NCBI GenBank assembly: GCA_019916065.1
Contig: CM034244.1
Span: 24,358,471 to 24,422,470, forward strand
DNA length: 64,000 bases
Source: Vitellaria paradoxa
Taxonomy: Eukaryota; Streptophyta; Magnoliopsida; Ericales; Sapotaceae
Direction of reading: 5' to 3'
A program made the translations under genes and the position numbers. Shown piece by piece: positions 44,642-56,011 of this stretch. Numbering within the stretch: the first letter of the stretch is position 1; the number at the start of each line of letters is the position of its first letter. A model generated the notes under the pieces. It worked only from the letters and a program-made list of their open reading frames with translations. It was not told the DNA's origin and did not search any database.

Positions 44642-46240
44642 TGATGTGAAATGTTCCAATGATTTGGGAATAATGCTTGCCCTCACTGATGGCAGGACCT
44701 CACTGGTGGTGGTTAGGATGAGAGTTGGGCCATCCCGAAGACAGAGAGAGATTTTGGTAGCTGGTAGGTGAGAGTATTAAATGCAACCCATAAATATGGA
44801 GAGCAGAAGGGTATATATAGTGGTACGAATAGGCAGTTATTACAAGTCTATAGCGGGTAGGGGTGGACATGGATTGGGCTGGGCTGGGTTCGGGCTGAGT
44901 TTTTGAGCATCGGCCCAATCTTAGCTCGGCCCGATATCAGGCTGAAAATTGTGAACCCAAGCTCGTCCATTATTGGAAAATTAAAACCCAAGTCCGTCCA
45001 TTAGACCGAATGATAAAATATTAAAAAAACATAAAACTTATGCAAAAATAGCCAATAACTTGTTCACAACCACTGTTTAAAACAAACAAATAACTAACTA
45101 ATTAATTAAAACACTCTATAAAATAAAACAACACAATGTCATAAGTTCAAATAGGATGATCACAACATCCTAATTTCAAAGTACACAACTAGCTGATTAA
45201 ACTCCATAAAATAAAATCATTACATTGTCCAAAAGATCAAATTAGAAAACCATTAAAATTAAGAAATATAAGCAAATCTTGACTTCCTTCAATGATATCA
45301 CAAGTTCATGCAAAGTTTGAAAAGACTGAAGAGATGAAGAAGAGAGACGAAGAAGAAAGTGAGAGTGAGATATACATACTTTGTATTACAGACTGAGAAG
45401 AGACGAAGAGTGGTTGAGTATTGGGGCTAGGGTTTGTGGGGGGAAGAGAGGAAGAGCGAAGTTAGGGTTTGTGTGTTGGGAGGTGTGGGGCTAACTCACT
45501 TATTAATTTCGGGTTGGGCCGGGTTGTGATGCATGAATCCAAACCCAGCCTAAAAATAAATCGGGTCTAAAAAATTGGCCCAGCCCAACCCTATAACCTA
45601 AATTCCCAAAACCCAAGCCCTACAAATTTCGGGCTGGACTGGGCGAGTTCTTCTGGCCAGCAGGTCGATGTCCACCCCTAATAGGGGGTCAATAGGGGTT
45701 GAGTGTGTCAGATGGCTATTTGTCCATGATTGATGTGATTGTACCTGGATGTTCAGTCTGAGGTATGGGCATCCGTGATGGAGGTGTCAGAACATCCGAG
45801 GTAGTGGAAGGTCCAAGGTGTTGGGGCTCATGGTTGAATAGGGGAAAGACACGTGGTTGTGGTGGTTAAGGTTATTAGATGCTGGTGCAAGTACATTAAA
45901 TGTAGGGGCTTCTCTCTCTAAGTTGGTTGAGTTAGTGCCCCAATGAATGCCCCAACTCCAGCCTCCAGTCCACTTGTCCCTGGCGATCCTGCGTGGAGGT
46001 AAGGTGATTACCCTTGAGTATTGCTCCTATCTCGAGGGATGTCCCTTGTGATATATTAAGGCTTGGGTGCGTCAAAATGCCCCTTGCAGTGGGATGCTCA
46101 TCGAGAGGGCTCGGGTGGTCCAAAATGCCTAGTTGTAGATGCTCACGGTTGGGGGAGGTGTTCTCTACGGTAGTAGTTGTGAGGACTGTGACCATGGTCC
46201 ACGTGGCACCGGAGGTCCACGCGACACTAGGTCTTTTACA
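44642..46240 (+). mobile_element. 5' LTR of an intronic gypsy element, with a hAT insertion inside
   Basis: It pairs with 49252-50908: both carry TGAAATGTTCC or TGGAATGCTCT, then GGTAGCTGGTAGGTGAGA, GGAGAGCAGAAGGGTATAT, GGGGCTTCTCTCTCT and GATCCTGCGTGGA in the same order. Without the 823-bp hAT element (44858-45680) it is about 0.77 kb. Edges are estimated from where similarity stops, and no target duplication was confirmed. Confidence 0.75.
44858..45680. mobile_element. Non-autonomous hAT element (823 bp)
   Basis: Terminal inverted repeats TAGGGGTGGACAT and ATGTCCACCCCTA are perfect over 13 bp. It is flanked by ATAGCGGG (44850-44857) and ATAGGGGG (45681-45688), an 8-bp target duplication with one mismatch, as hAT transposases make. 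The interior has no transposase; near each end there are GGGC(T/C)GGG-type subterminal repeats (GGGCTGGGCTGGGTTCGGGC at 44876, GGGTTGGGCCGGGT at 45510). It sits within the LTR and is absent at the same place in the partner LTR. Confidence 0.92.
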
Positions 46241-47120
46241 TTATTGCCCCCTTACACACGGTCTTCTATTGGGCCAATAGAAAGGCGTAGGCAAACCAGA
46301 GGCTGGTGGCGTGGAATGATGGCGTTGCAAAGTCCAATCACCGTCAGGAATTTGAAGGGTTGGCGGTGCTGTTAGACATCCCTTTAGTCTTTCTTTCCAC
46401 CCTTCCGGAGGGAAATATCTAATTGTAAATAGTTTTGAACTTCATATGTCACACTTTACATTGTCTTGTTTCCTTTGCGTTTCTAAATTTGCTTCAGTAC
46501 TTCACCTAGTGAACATTTACGATTCTCCTTTTCTTTTTCTTCTTCCTTGTGAAATTCATTTCTCATGGGTCAAGCACGTTTTCATGTCTCTAGTTCCTAT
46601 GAAAATCCTTTAGAAGGAGACTCTTGAGCACCCCTGGGAACCTCGTTACATGCTCTTGAAAAATTAGTTGTGAAGCTTCTTTATGTAAGTCCAATGATAC
46701 GAATGCAGAAGCTGAAATGCGGGGGTGATAAATTGTCCCTGTTGTTCTAGTGCAGATTGAATGGTTCCGTGCTCCTTACCTCAAAGGAGATAACTTTTGG
46801 GATCAACGACTAATATATGTCGTAGAGTCCAACTCAAAGTGTCTTCAGGATGCGCCACGGCCTCAGAAACCGGAATTAGAAGTGAACTTGGTCAAAGAAG
46901 GGGAACCCAAGTGGCCGATTTTCATTTGTAAAGATCTTCCACCCGAGGAAAAGAAAGCTCTCTTAGACCTTATTGTTGCTTATTCAGACGTCTTCTCTTC
47001 GCATGGGTTTATTTAGAGATGCCTGGCTTAGGCCTTGCGGTGACGAAACATCGCCTCAATGTTGCCCCTCATGCTCGTCTGATGAAGTAAGGGGTTCGGT
47101 TATATAAATCGGATGTTGAA

Positions 47121-47565
47121 TTGAAAATCAAGGAAGAAGTGGAAATGCTCTTAGCTACAAAGTTCATTGAGCCTATCCAACATCCTTTTTGGTCATCTAG
47201 TATTGTACCTGTAGTAAAGAAGAATGGGCAAATTTGGGTGTGCATTGATTTTCGAGATTTGAACAAGGCATGCCCCAAAGACGAATTCCCACTTCCCAGC
47301 ATAGACAAGCTCGTCGACTTAACTGTTGGGCATCGGATGTTCTTCTTTATGGATGGCTTCAGTGGATGTAATCAGATAAAGATGGTACCAGAAGATGCAA
47401 ACAATACCGCTTTTAGAACTCTTGCTAGCAACTTCTTCTGTACTGTGATGCCATTTGGACTTAAGAACGCTGATGCCACATACTAGTGAGCCATGATAGC
47501 TATATTTCACGATATGTTCCACAAGTCTGTGGAATTCTACATTGATGGTCTGGTGGTGAAATCCA
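47121..47565 (+). pseudogene. Reverse transcriptase remnant, catalytic YIDD changed to YIDG
   Basis: IKEEVEMLLATKFIEPIQHP, then VPVVKKNGQIWVCIDFRDLN and CPKDEFPLPSIDKLVD, and VMPFGLKNADATY match gypsy reverse transcriptase closely. A stop follows at 47484-47486. The expected Y-V/I-D-D motif reads FYIDGLVVKS at about 47535-47563, so the second catalytic aspartate is lost. Confidence 0.88.
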
Positions 47566-47833
47566 GATCTTAGAGGCGTCACCCCTCAAAGATCTTCAAC
47601 GAGTATTTGAAAGATGAAGATGCTATGAATTGAGGATGAATCCGTTGAAGTGCACCTTTGGAGTCATCGTAGGGAAGTTCTTAGGATGCGTGGTTCACCA
47701 CCCGACGAAGATCCTTGCTATAAGGAACATGCCTCATCCCAGCAATCAAAATGAACTCTAGGCATTTATTGGACGAGCATCATACCTCAGAAGGTTTATC
47801 CTAGCAATGACAAAAGTAACGTAGCACTTCAAT

Positions 47834-48700
47834 GTGCTCCTAAAGGAAGACGTGAGGTTTGAATGGATAACAAAACATCAAAAGGCATTTGATGATGTGA
47901 AAAAGGCATTGATCTCCCCTGCAACAATGACACCCTTTCTATCAAGAAGCCTCTCATTCTGTATATCATTTTTCATATCACGATTTATAGGCGCTTTGTT
48001 AATCCAAGAAGTGTATGGAGTGGAGAAACCCGTCCACTATATCAGCAGAGTGATTCAAGGTGCGGAGTCGCGGTATTCTCTTATTTAGTGACATCTTTTG
48101 GCTTTGGTCTTTGTCGTTGAGAAGCTTAGACATATTATCTTTTAGCTAACCCCATATACTTAGTCACTTGTTGTGACCTTATCCGCTACCTGCTATCTAG
48201 ACCAGCGCTTTCTGGGCCGGCTGCAAGGTAGTTGCTTTTACTTGCCGAATATGATATTACTTGCGAGGCGCCAAAAGCTATCAAGAGTCAACCTTTAGCG
48301 GATTTATTGGCCAATTTCCCTTCGGGTAATTATGAACCTCCGTTGAAAGAATTGTTGGGGAACAATTCCAAATGACGCTGGCTGTGGATGAGGAATAGGT
48401 GTTAAGCTTTGACCATTTGGCCACAACTGAAGGAGGTGGAGTGGGAGTCATGTGTTAACGTCACCTAATGGAATGAAAATCAACCTTTGTTACAAGCTGG
48501 GGTTCCGTTGCTCCAGCAATGAAGCGGAATATAAAGAGCTCATTCTAGGACTCACGGCAGAATTGTAGTTGGGGGCTATGCATTTATACATAAAGGGAGA
48601 TTCAAAGTTAGCTATGAAATAGACTAATAGAGAGTATGCCATTAAAGAACCTAGCTTGGCCTCTTATAGAACCATAATTCAAAGTTCGACGGACAAGTTC
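47834..48700 (+). pseudogene. RNase H-like remnant of the intronic gypsy element
   Basis: FEWITKHQKAFDDVKKALIS, then VYGVEKPVHYISRVIQGAES, is the tether and RNase H entry seen after gypsy RT. Farther on, YLKGDSKLAMK and NREYAIKEPSLASYR fit the second RNase H segment (D-S/GDSKL). Many stops separate the parts. Confidence 0.75.
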
Positions 48701-49251
48701 AGCAAAGTAAGGAGGAACATGCACCAAGATCCAATAATCGCCACCTTGACGCACTAGCGACTCTAGCATCGAAGGTTGAAGTGGGAGCAAAACTTGTATA
48801 AATTGAAGTCTTGAAGTGAAATCTTCCTTGCTCGGTGCGTAACATTCTCCTAGATGAAGACCCAACAGATTGGAGAGCTCCATTTATCAAAGAGCTCACT
48901 TCTCATGAGTGCAAAGTTCTTGTTTTGGAGTTAAAACATTTCACCATCTACCAGAGGACCCTTTACGAAGGGACCCTCGAGGATATTTGGCTAGGTGTGT
49001 TGGAGCATAAAGTGTGTAAGAGGTTGTAGCAAGTTCATGAACAATCTTGTATAATGAGTGGATCTAGTCTGTATAGAAGGATGTAGAGGCAAGGATTCTA
49101 CTAACTAGACATGGTCAAGGGTGCGGCAAGAATGCAACAACAGTGCCTTGGATGCCAAGAAGTTTCACCGAAGGCGGAATGCAATTTCACTGACACTCCC
49201 ATTGATTGGAGAACTCTTTATGTGGACTCTTTGTGTAAACTATTCTTTTTG

Positions 49252-50908
49252 TGGAGTGGAATGCTCTAATGGTCTTGAAATAATGCTTGCTATCACTTAT
49301 GGTGGGACCTCACCGGAGGTGGTTGGGATGAGAGTTGGCAGCCCGAAGTGAGATAGAGAGAGATCTTGGTAGCTGGTAGGTGAGAATATTCAATGTAACC
49401 TATAAATGTGGAGAGCAGAAGGGTATATGTAGTGGTAATGAATAAGCAATGCTTACAAGTTTGTGGGGAGTCAATAGGGGGTTGAATGTGTCAGATGGCT
49501 AGTTGTCAATGACGGATGTGACTATACTTTGATGGTCAATCCGAGGTATGGGCTTTCGTAATCGAGTTGACAAATCCTTGGACTGACGTCTGGGGTAGTG
49601 GAAGGTCCAAGGTATTGGGGCTTATCGTTGAATAGGGGAAAGATACATGGTTATGGTGGTTGAGATTATTAAATGTTGGTGTAGGTACATCAAATGCAGG
49701 GGCTTCTCTCTCTGAGCTGGTCGTTGTTACAGTGCCAAGTTTTAATCCAAAGTAAAAAAAGAAATAGAAGGAGAAAAGGAAGACAAGAAGCGGGGTACAT
49801 GGGTTTTGGGGGGGACCTCTACAGCCATCTACCATGGGAATTACAGAAGGAAAGAGAGAAGTGCAAAGGAGCTTTGTGCAAGAAGAAAAGCCTCGGCTGA
49901 AGCTCAAGCTTTGGAAATTAAATCTGGATTGTTCATCATGGAAGCAAGGGAATAATTTGGGCCGTTAGATGCCATGGCCCTTAGGTCACGTGGATGGCTT
50001 GGATTTAGCCTTACAAGTCTTCAATCATAGCCGTCCAATAGTTGAAGATCCAACGGGTAAACTGGGTGCCACCAACCAAGACAATTAGTGGCAGTGAATG
50101 GTTGACAGCTGAGTAGACAAGAGGTCAGTAGGCAATTCAAAAGCTGATGTAGGTAAAAAGAGAATCTAGAAGAGGGCAAAACAGTCAAAGAAGGTGTGAA
50201 TAAAAGCATGGGCAACGTCATCAACAGGGTTGCTGTGTAGAAGACTTGGGCCTGACCTAACCAAACACTCTCCAATGGGTTACATCTCATCATCCGGCCC
50301 ATTAACATGTCAGCTCAACTACCTGCACATGGATCGGCATTATTTCAGCATAAATATAAAAGTAAATAAAATAGATTCTAGTGTTTTCCCTCATCAGCAT
50401 TTTAAATAGTAAAATTGTAATGAAAAAGGATTTACAAAAGTGTGTTTTGTGTGAACTGCAAGTTACAGAGGAGGTTACCACCCTCGAAGTGGGTGAACAG
50501 TTCATTCTATTCCAGCCCAATTTCATTTGGATTGCATTTCAATCTTCAGTTTCTTTTTATTTCAATTAATTCATCATAGGAAAATCCAAAGGAAATCGAA
50601 ACGGTATTCATCATCGAAGTAGTGCCTTGCAAATCCCCTATCTCCAGCCTCCAATCCACTTGTCCTGGATGATCCTGCGTGGATGTAAGGTGATTATCCT
50701 TGAGTTTTGCTCCTACTTCGAGAGATGTAGTGATATACCAAGTCTTGGGTGACCCAAATGCCCCTACTGTGGGACGCTCACTGCCGAGGGCTTGGGTGGT
50801 CCGAAATACTCCCACCATGGATGCGCACCAGCTGCCTGGGGGGTTATTCTTTGAGGCAGTTGTCACAGGACCACGGCCATGGTTCCACGCGGCATGGGGT
50901 CCTCTGCA
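49252..50908 (+). mobile_element. 3' LTR of the intronic gypsy element, with an unclassified insertion
   Basis: It matches the 5' LTR in two blocks (49252-49736 and about 50619-50908). The gap between them holds about 0.88 kb that is absent in the 5' LTR. The residual length of about 0.77 kb agrees with the 5' copy. Confidence 0.75.
49737..50618. mobile_element. Unclassified insertion in the 3' LTR
   Basis: AGTGCC occurs at both borders (49731-49736 and 50621-50626) and only once in the partner LTR, suggesting a target duplication of six or more bases. The ends are not inverted repeats and I see no coding similarity, so the class is open (a solo LTR, a SINE-like element or a MULE derivative could all fit). 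Confidence 0.55.
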
Positions 50909-51642
50909 CTGGCTAATGACTTGTTTAGTTCTTATGCAATATTCTAGTCTGTGAAAGTATTATGGAAATAAATCTACTTGTATTAATTTCATAATACCAT
51001 GATGTAGTCCCGGTCAAACTAATGTTTGTGCAAATGAGTCTATTGTCTCTTTCCCTGTACTGTGCAATGAGCTTTCCAGGGTCATTCTTCATAGTTGTAT
51101 TCTTGCCAATTCAAATTCATGATCACTGGATTGAAATTCAAAACTCAGGTGCTTATGGATTTTACTCAAGTATCAGTGGCCGTAGAAATAGATGTAATTG
51201 GTTGTGTTTTACTGTCAACTAGCTAAATAATGAGCCATTCCAGTTATTTTTCCCTTGTCTGCTTTGCTATGCTTTGAGTTCTAGAAGTGCGTTCCCATTT
51301 TTATCTCAAGATGATTTTTCTTCTTTGCATTCTTGTTGCTTAAGCTTTACAACTGAACTTCAAAATTTAGGAGTTTATGGATTTTGAAGTATTATTTTTA
51401 CTTCAGTTCCTGTGACCCTAAACCTAAAATTGGATTTATGTTGTTTTGCTTTACTAGAACTAATAAAAACAAAAACAAAGAAAATGAAAGAACAAAGTAA
51501 ATTTAGGTATACAATGCTTTGAATGTTGGTTTTTGTTATGCTTCATCATCAGGTGGGAAAATTCAGCTCATGGCAGTAAGTAGTAACTAGAAATTTAAAA
51601 ATTGTTTAAGATATTTGATATGCTTCAAATGTTGGCCAACAG

Positions 51643-51728
51643 GATCGATTGCATTTAGTTTATCAGAATCGTCATTCTGAAATTCGTGGATCAGAAATGC
51701 AACATTTCAACATCTTAATGAGAGTGAG
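51643..51728 (+). CDS. GCP5: GCP5 exon 10
   Basis: 86 nt after GGCCAACAG. It codes DRLHLVYQNRHSEIRGSEMQ and HFNILMRVR, continuing from ...DVWCSLK of exon 9 across a 9.6-kb intron, and ends in phase 2 at AG|GTATGC. Confidence 0.92.
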
Positions 51729-52460
51729 GTATGCTGCATAATGTTTACAGGTCTATGTTTGCTTCAGTTATCTATCAATTGTGGCATCTCTAAGCTTTCA
51801 GTGTATTGGTTCTTTGGAATTGCTTCTGTGACTTCATTCAATAAATTATTTATCATGGTTCTCTAAGGGACCTCTGTTAGATGTGCCTTGGACATTGATT
51901 CTTATTGGACACTCCCAGGCATGTCTTCAGCCCTTCTAGAAATTGTCCATAATCTGAAAGCAAATTTCATAATTTCTGATACGGGGCTGACACTCCTTAC
52001 ATACTCAGCCAACAATTAACGTAAATATTAACACTTCCAACAATAAGATGAAGACATCACTAAATGTCCAATCTTATGGGAAAAAGAGTTTAATGTTTGT
52101 ATTTCTTTATTGGCTTGTCCTACCTTAGTATTTTTTCATGTCTGCATTTTCCTATGATTGTTGCTTTTTTCTCCTGCACTGTCTTTCTCAAATGCATTGT
52201 GCTTAATCTTTATTTCTTAGATGTGATAAAACTTGTAAGGTATTAGTGGTAAGGTTTACACATACCTAAGAGACATTTCCTTGTAGATAAGGTAACTTTC
52301 TGGATCTATATTATGTTGATTTTTCTATATTTGTGAAATACCCATGTCAGACATTCTCGGCTTTTAGGTAAGGGTATGGTATTTGTATCCTTTATATCTG
52401 CTTGGCATTAAAGGCACCCAATAATATGTATGAATAATCGGATTTGATATAAATGTGTAT

Positions 52461-52612
52461 AAACCAAACCAAACCAAACCAAGCCTTTTCCCACTAGGTG
52501 GGGTCGGCTATATGGATTTGTTGACGCCAATTAGATCTGTTTGGGGGCATGTTCTCCGATAAATCTAGGTAGGTTAGGTCATGTTTAATGGTTTCTTTCC
52601 AGCTTCTCTTGG
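52461..52612 (-). mobile_element. 5'-truncated RTE LINE copy in GCP5 intron 10
   Basis: It matches the 3' end of the RTE element at 34346: AACCAAGCCTTTTCCCACTA, TGGGGTCGGCTATAT, AGGTCATGTTTAAT and TTTCTTTCCAGCTTCTCTTGG. It begins with four AAACC/CCAAA tail units at 52461. Only about 150 bp were copied, which is typical of incomplete target-primed reverse transcription. Confidence 0.9.
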
Positions 52613-52929
52613 ACTTGACATTTCAATGAGTCCGATGCTTGGACATACTCGCACCCCACTTATGTAACTAAGCCCATGTAACATTGTTTTGGGTACCGGC
52701 AACATTTTCCTCTCCATGCATTTGTGCATTGTTTCTGTGCTGTCTATATATTTTGCCACTGTGTTCTGTCTAAAGCTTTTGTTGATTCTGAAAATTTTTT
52801 TCTCCCTGATGTCTGAACTTCAAATCTGTGCGCTGGTTTCAAGTCAAAGCTTCCAAATTCTATCTGAGAGTAGTTCTGCTGACATTTACGCTGGCAATGA
52901 CATCATTTCACTCTTTTCGATCATTTCAG

Positions 52930-53029
52930 GCACCAGGTCAATCATTTTGTATCTACATTGCAGCAATATATTCAATCACAGTTATCCCATGTAGCCTGGT
53001 GCAAGTTTCTAGACTGCCTTAAGTGCAAG
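52930..53029 (+). CDS. GCP5: GCP5 exon 11
   Basis: 100 nt after GATCATTTCAG. It completes the split Arg codon and codes HQVNHFVSTLQQYIQSQLSH and VAWCKFLDCLKCK to a phase 0 GTATGAG donor. The H.MNHFV..LQ.Y...Q..., W..F pattern is the GCP C-terminal helix block. Confidence 0.93.
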
Positions 53030-54482
53030 GTATGAGGCAATGTTTACTGTACTTTGACTCTTATCCTTTTTCAGTTTAACATGCTAGAGAGGATATTGAG
53101 TATTTGCTATGTTACAAAGTGTTGTCTTTGGTTTCTTTTAATTGCTTTCCCTCTGCTTTTGTAGAATATGATCTCTACTTCACAATGTCATGCAATTCCT
53201 CCTCATTCCATGACTTTCTATGGTTTTGTTATGGTTGAGTTCCTTGGTAGTCATAGTCATTAGTCAAAAGCTTTAAAGACTTGGTAATTTATTTGAATTG
53301 ACACTCCTAAATTACATCCATCGAAGTAGATATTTTAAAAATCAGTGCTTTACAAAGTATCACATTGCTTAAATTTTGTGGAACAGTTCAAGAAAGCTTA
53401 TTTCCTTGAATGATATGATGAAAATCAGCAGATGCATGCTGATCAGTTATTTAGGTTTTTTTTTTTATTTTTTTATTTTTTATCTAGATAGTGGATTTGG
53501 GAAAATTAGAAACCAATTTACCAGGATATAAATATTAAGGTATAAAATAATTACAGTATGAGTTAATAAAATTTTCATTTTCTCTAACAGTTCGAGTTTT
53601 TTGGTGTGATGGTGGTTAGCAGTTACATGTTTCTAGAGCAGGCAAAGGCCATGAACATAAGTATTCAAGATCAATTACAAAATAAATAAGACAAGCTGAC
53701 AGTCTATCAAACGAAGGTCTTGCTTGTAAAATTTGTTTGGCTTGATAAAATGGAACTACTTCATTGATAACCAAAGATATGTAAACTAATTAATTTTTAT
53801 ATGTATACATTCACATATAGTAGAAGATAGCTGTAAGAACATCCAAACTAAAGCTTCCTACAATGCAAAACGCACTTTAGTTTTTGGAGAGGCTAAGGGA
53901 TCCCAAAAGGTTGCAACAAAGGGTTGACATGCAGCTCAACAGGTACTCGACAATCTTGACGAACATTGGTGACGAGTGAAGACAAGGTGGGTTGCAGTGT
54001 TTTCAGGTGGAAGCTGATATGGGGCGGAAATGTGGCCAAACCACCATTGTTAGAGTCCTTGCTGTACACAAAGTGAAAGGAGTGAAACCTAGTTTTTTAT
54101 GACTCCTGTATAACAGGATATTTAGAGGGATTTTTATGTAATTTATTACCCTTCACTCCTTCAAACTGGAGTGAATTTACTTTGCCTGACCCTGAAGCCA
54201 CCTAAAGCCAGTTGAAAGTCCTGAACCTGTCCCCTTAGGATTGAGGTGCGTCGGGACTTGACTGACCAAGGTTTTTTTTTTGGCTATCCATACTAGTCAC
54301 CTCTCTGTTTATTGTCTGTTGTTATAACAATTAATAGTTTTGATACTATTATTACACGTTGATAGAAAGATCATATGCAATCAATAGGATTCTGATTTTT
54401 CAAGATTGCTACTATACTGCATGGATTCTTCTGGATTTGTTTATGCTTTTCATGTTCTCTTTTTGACATTTGGCTTTTGTAG
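53030..54482 (+). other. GCP5 intron 11
   Basis: GTATGAG donor and TTTTGTAG acceptor. AT-rich; a T-rich run lies at 53455-53490. No element with clear ends was found. Confidence 0.7.
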
Positions 54483-54544
54483 GTCAAAGATATGATGGAT
54501 CTTGACTCTGTGCATATGGCATATCTAATCGATTCCCTGAACAT
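54483..54544 (+). CDS. GCP5: GCP5 exon 12
   Basis: 62 nt coding VKDMMDLDSVHMAYLIDSLN with 2 nt over, donor GTATGT. D-L..H..YL...L is a conserved GCP motif, and the phase matches exon 13. Confidence 0.92.
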
Positions 54545-54639
54545 GTATGTTCATATTTTATTATTTCTTATAGTTCAATAAGTTACTCTGAAGCAAGATA
54601 AATGCCCTTAAATCTGCCATATCTTTTTGACCTAGATAT

Positions 54640-55640
54640 TCATTTTTTTTGATAAGCAATGCTATTATTTGAGAAAAAATAATGTTTCAAAAGAGGACGA
54701 GAAATCCCCTTGAGTGAATTACAGACCAAAATTTTTGGCAATATTAAGTCTGTTGTCTTGAATGTATGATAAACAAAGGATAAGAAACGAAATCTGACAA
54801 AATGGAGACCTAAAAGAAAATAAGGAAACAGATCTTCTCCCATAAACCCATCACATATTCCTTATTCTAAAAAATGACCCATCTGCACTCCATAAGCATT
54901 TTCCTTTCTTATTGCAATCGAATCCCAAAAACTTTATAACCAACATATCCACACGATGAAGGAGGAACCTCAGCCAAATTCTGACAGTGCAAATAACTTT
55001 TTCCATAATGCCAAAGCAATCGGGCAATGGAGAAATAGGTGGTCAATTGATTCACTTTCCTTTTTGCATAGTATGCACCATTATGGTAATAACATCAAGT
55101 ACGGTCTCTCTCTCTCTCTCTTTGAAGTTGATCACTTTTTAATTCTCAATTTGCCAAAGATCAGAGGGGGGGGGGAGAAACTTTTGGGGAACTTTGTTTT
55201 CCATATCATCCCTGATGATGGAAACGAGATCAAATTAGACTCATTAAGGATATTTTTTTTCAAAAGAGAACTTGCAAGAAAATAACCTCGGAGAAATAGA
55301 AAGTGAAGACAGACTATCAATGGAATTAAGCCTCAAATTTAAATTATCTAGAAAGCAAATAAAACATTGAGAATTCAGCTGTTTCCAAGTCATTTAGGTC
55401 TCAAACGAAATCAAAGTTCCAATTAACAAGGTCTAATGAAATGGTTTCAACTAAAGCAGCTGAAGCATTATGTGATTAGCTCAATCAGTACAGGTGAGGA
55501 AAGGAAGAAGATAAAGCAACTTTCCCCATCCATGTTCCTTCCTAAGTCAAAATTTCTCCTTATTATCCAAATGGTATTTGGTAAATTGTGCAAAGGAAGG
55601 CAACAACGAAGCTATTTGTTTTCAGGAACTCTTTTAGATC
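54640..55640 (-). mobile_element. 5'-truncated L1-type LINE in GCP5 intron 12
   Basis: On the minus strand the element ends in GCTTATCAAAAAAAA (poly-A type tail, 54640-54660). Near 55025-55085 it encodes WCILCKKESESIDHLFLHCP, the zinc-binding domain that follows reverse transcriptase in plant L1 elements, with the usual C..C...H..H/C spacing. IWKTKFPKSFS (about 55185-55220) is the F.WK.IWK.K.P segment that precedes it. A CT microsatellite (55103-55121 on the plus strand) and an out-of-frame insertion separate these parts. The 5' limit is approximate. Confidence 0.82.
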
Positions 55641-55659
55641 TCTAACTTCAATTTGCAAC

Positions 55660-56011
55660 TCCCAGACATTGTTATGTCATATTTTCTCATAATGACTACT
55701 TACCCAAACAAGTTAGTTTTCAATGGGAATCTTCAAAACTATTGACTGACAAGGGCAATATTCCTTAACCCATTATCCAATGGCTATAGCAGCAAGGCGG
55801 GTTTAGCTAAACGCTACACTGACCATATTAGGAAAAATCTTCTCATACCTATCCCCATGCTTGTGTTGAACTCCTTCACCCAATAACCCATCACTTAATG
55901 GGTTTAGCGGGTTGAACCTACTAGAATACTCTTCTTTATCTCCCTAATCAAAGAAAATCTCCTACACTAGGAAACAACAAACAATCCTACCATATTTACT
56001 ATATTCTAACA
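55660..56011 (-). mobile_element. 3' LTR (partial) of the intronic copia element
   Basis: On the minus strand the LTR begins TGTTAGAATATAGTAAATAT at 56011, right after the purine-rich AACTTGAGGAGAG. The opposite LTR end was not located, so the left limit is a guess. Confidence 0.5.

Larger units (their letters stand above)
46241..49251 (+). mobile_element. Internal region of the intronic Ty3/gypsy element, decayed and lacking gag
   Basis: Plus-strand pol pieces: WFRAPYLKGDNFWDQ and WPIFICKDLPPEEKKALLDL (46750-47016), reverse transcriptase (47121-47560), RNase H pieces (47834-48090, 48590-48700) and a linker before the 3' LTR. No gag or integrase is recognisable, and the distance between LTRs is only 3 kb, so most of the element has been deleted. 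It lies in the same orientation as the host gene. Confidence 0.75.

Noticed and set aside
54956..55285. 109-residue plus-strand frame in intron 12
   Set aside because: It is antisense to the zinc-binding domain of an L1 LINE, which gives a recognisable protein on the minus strand.
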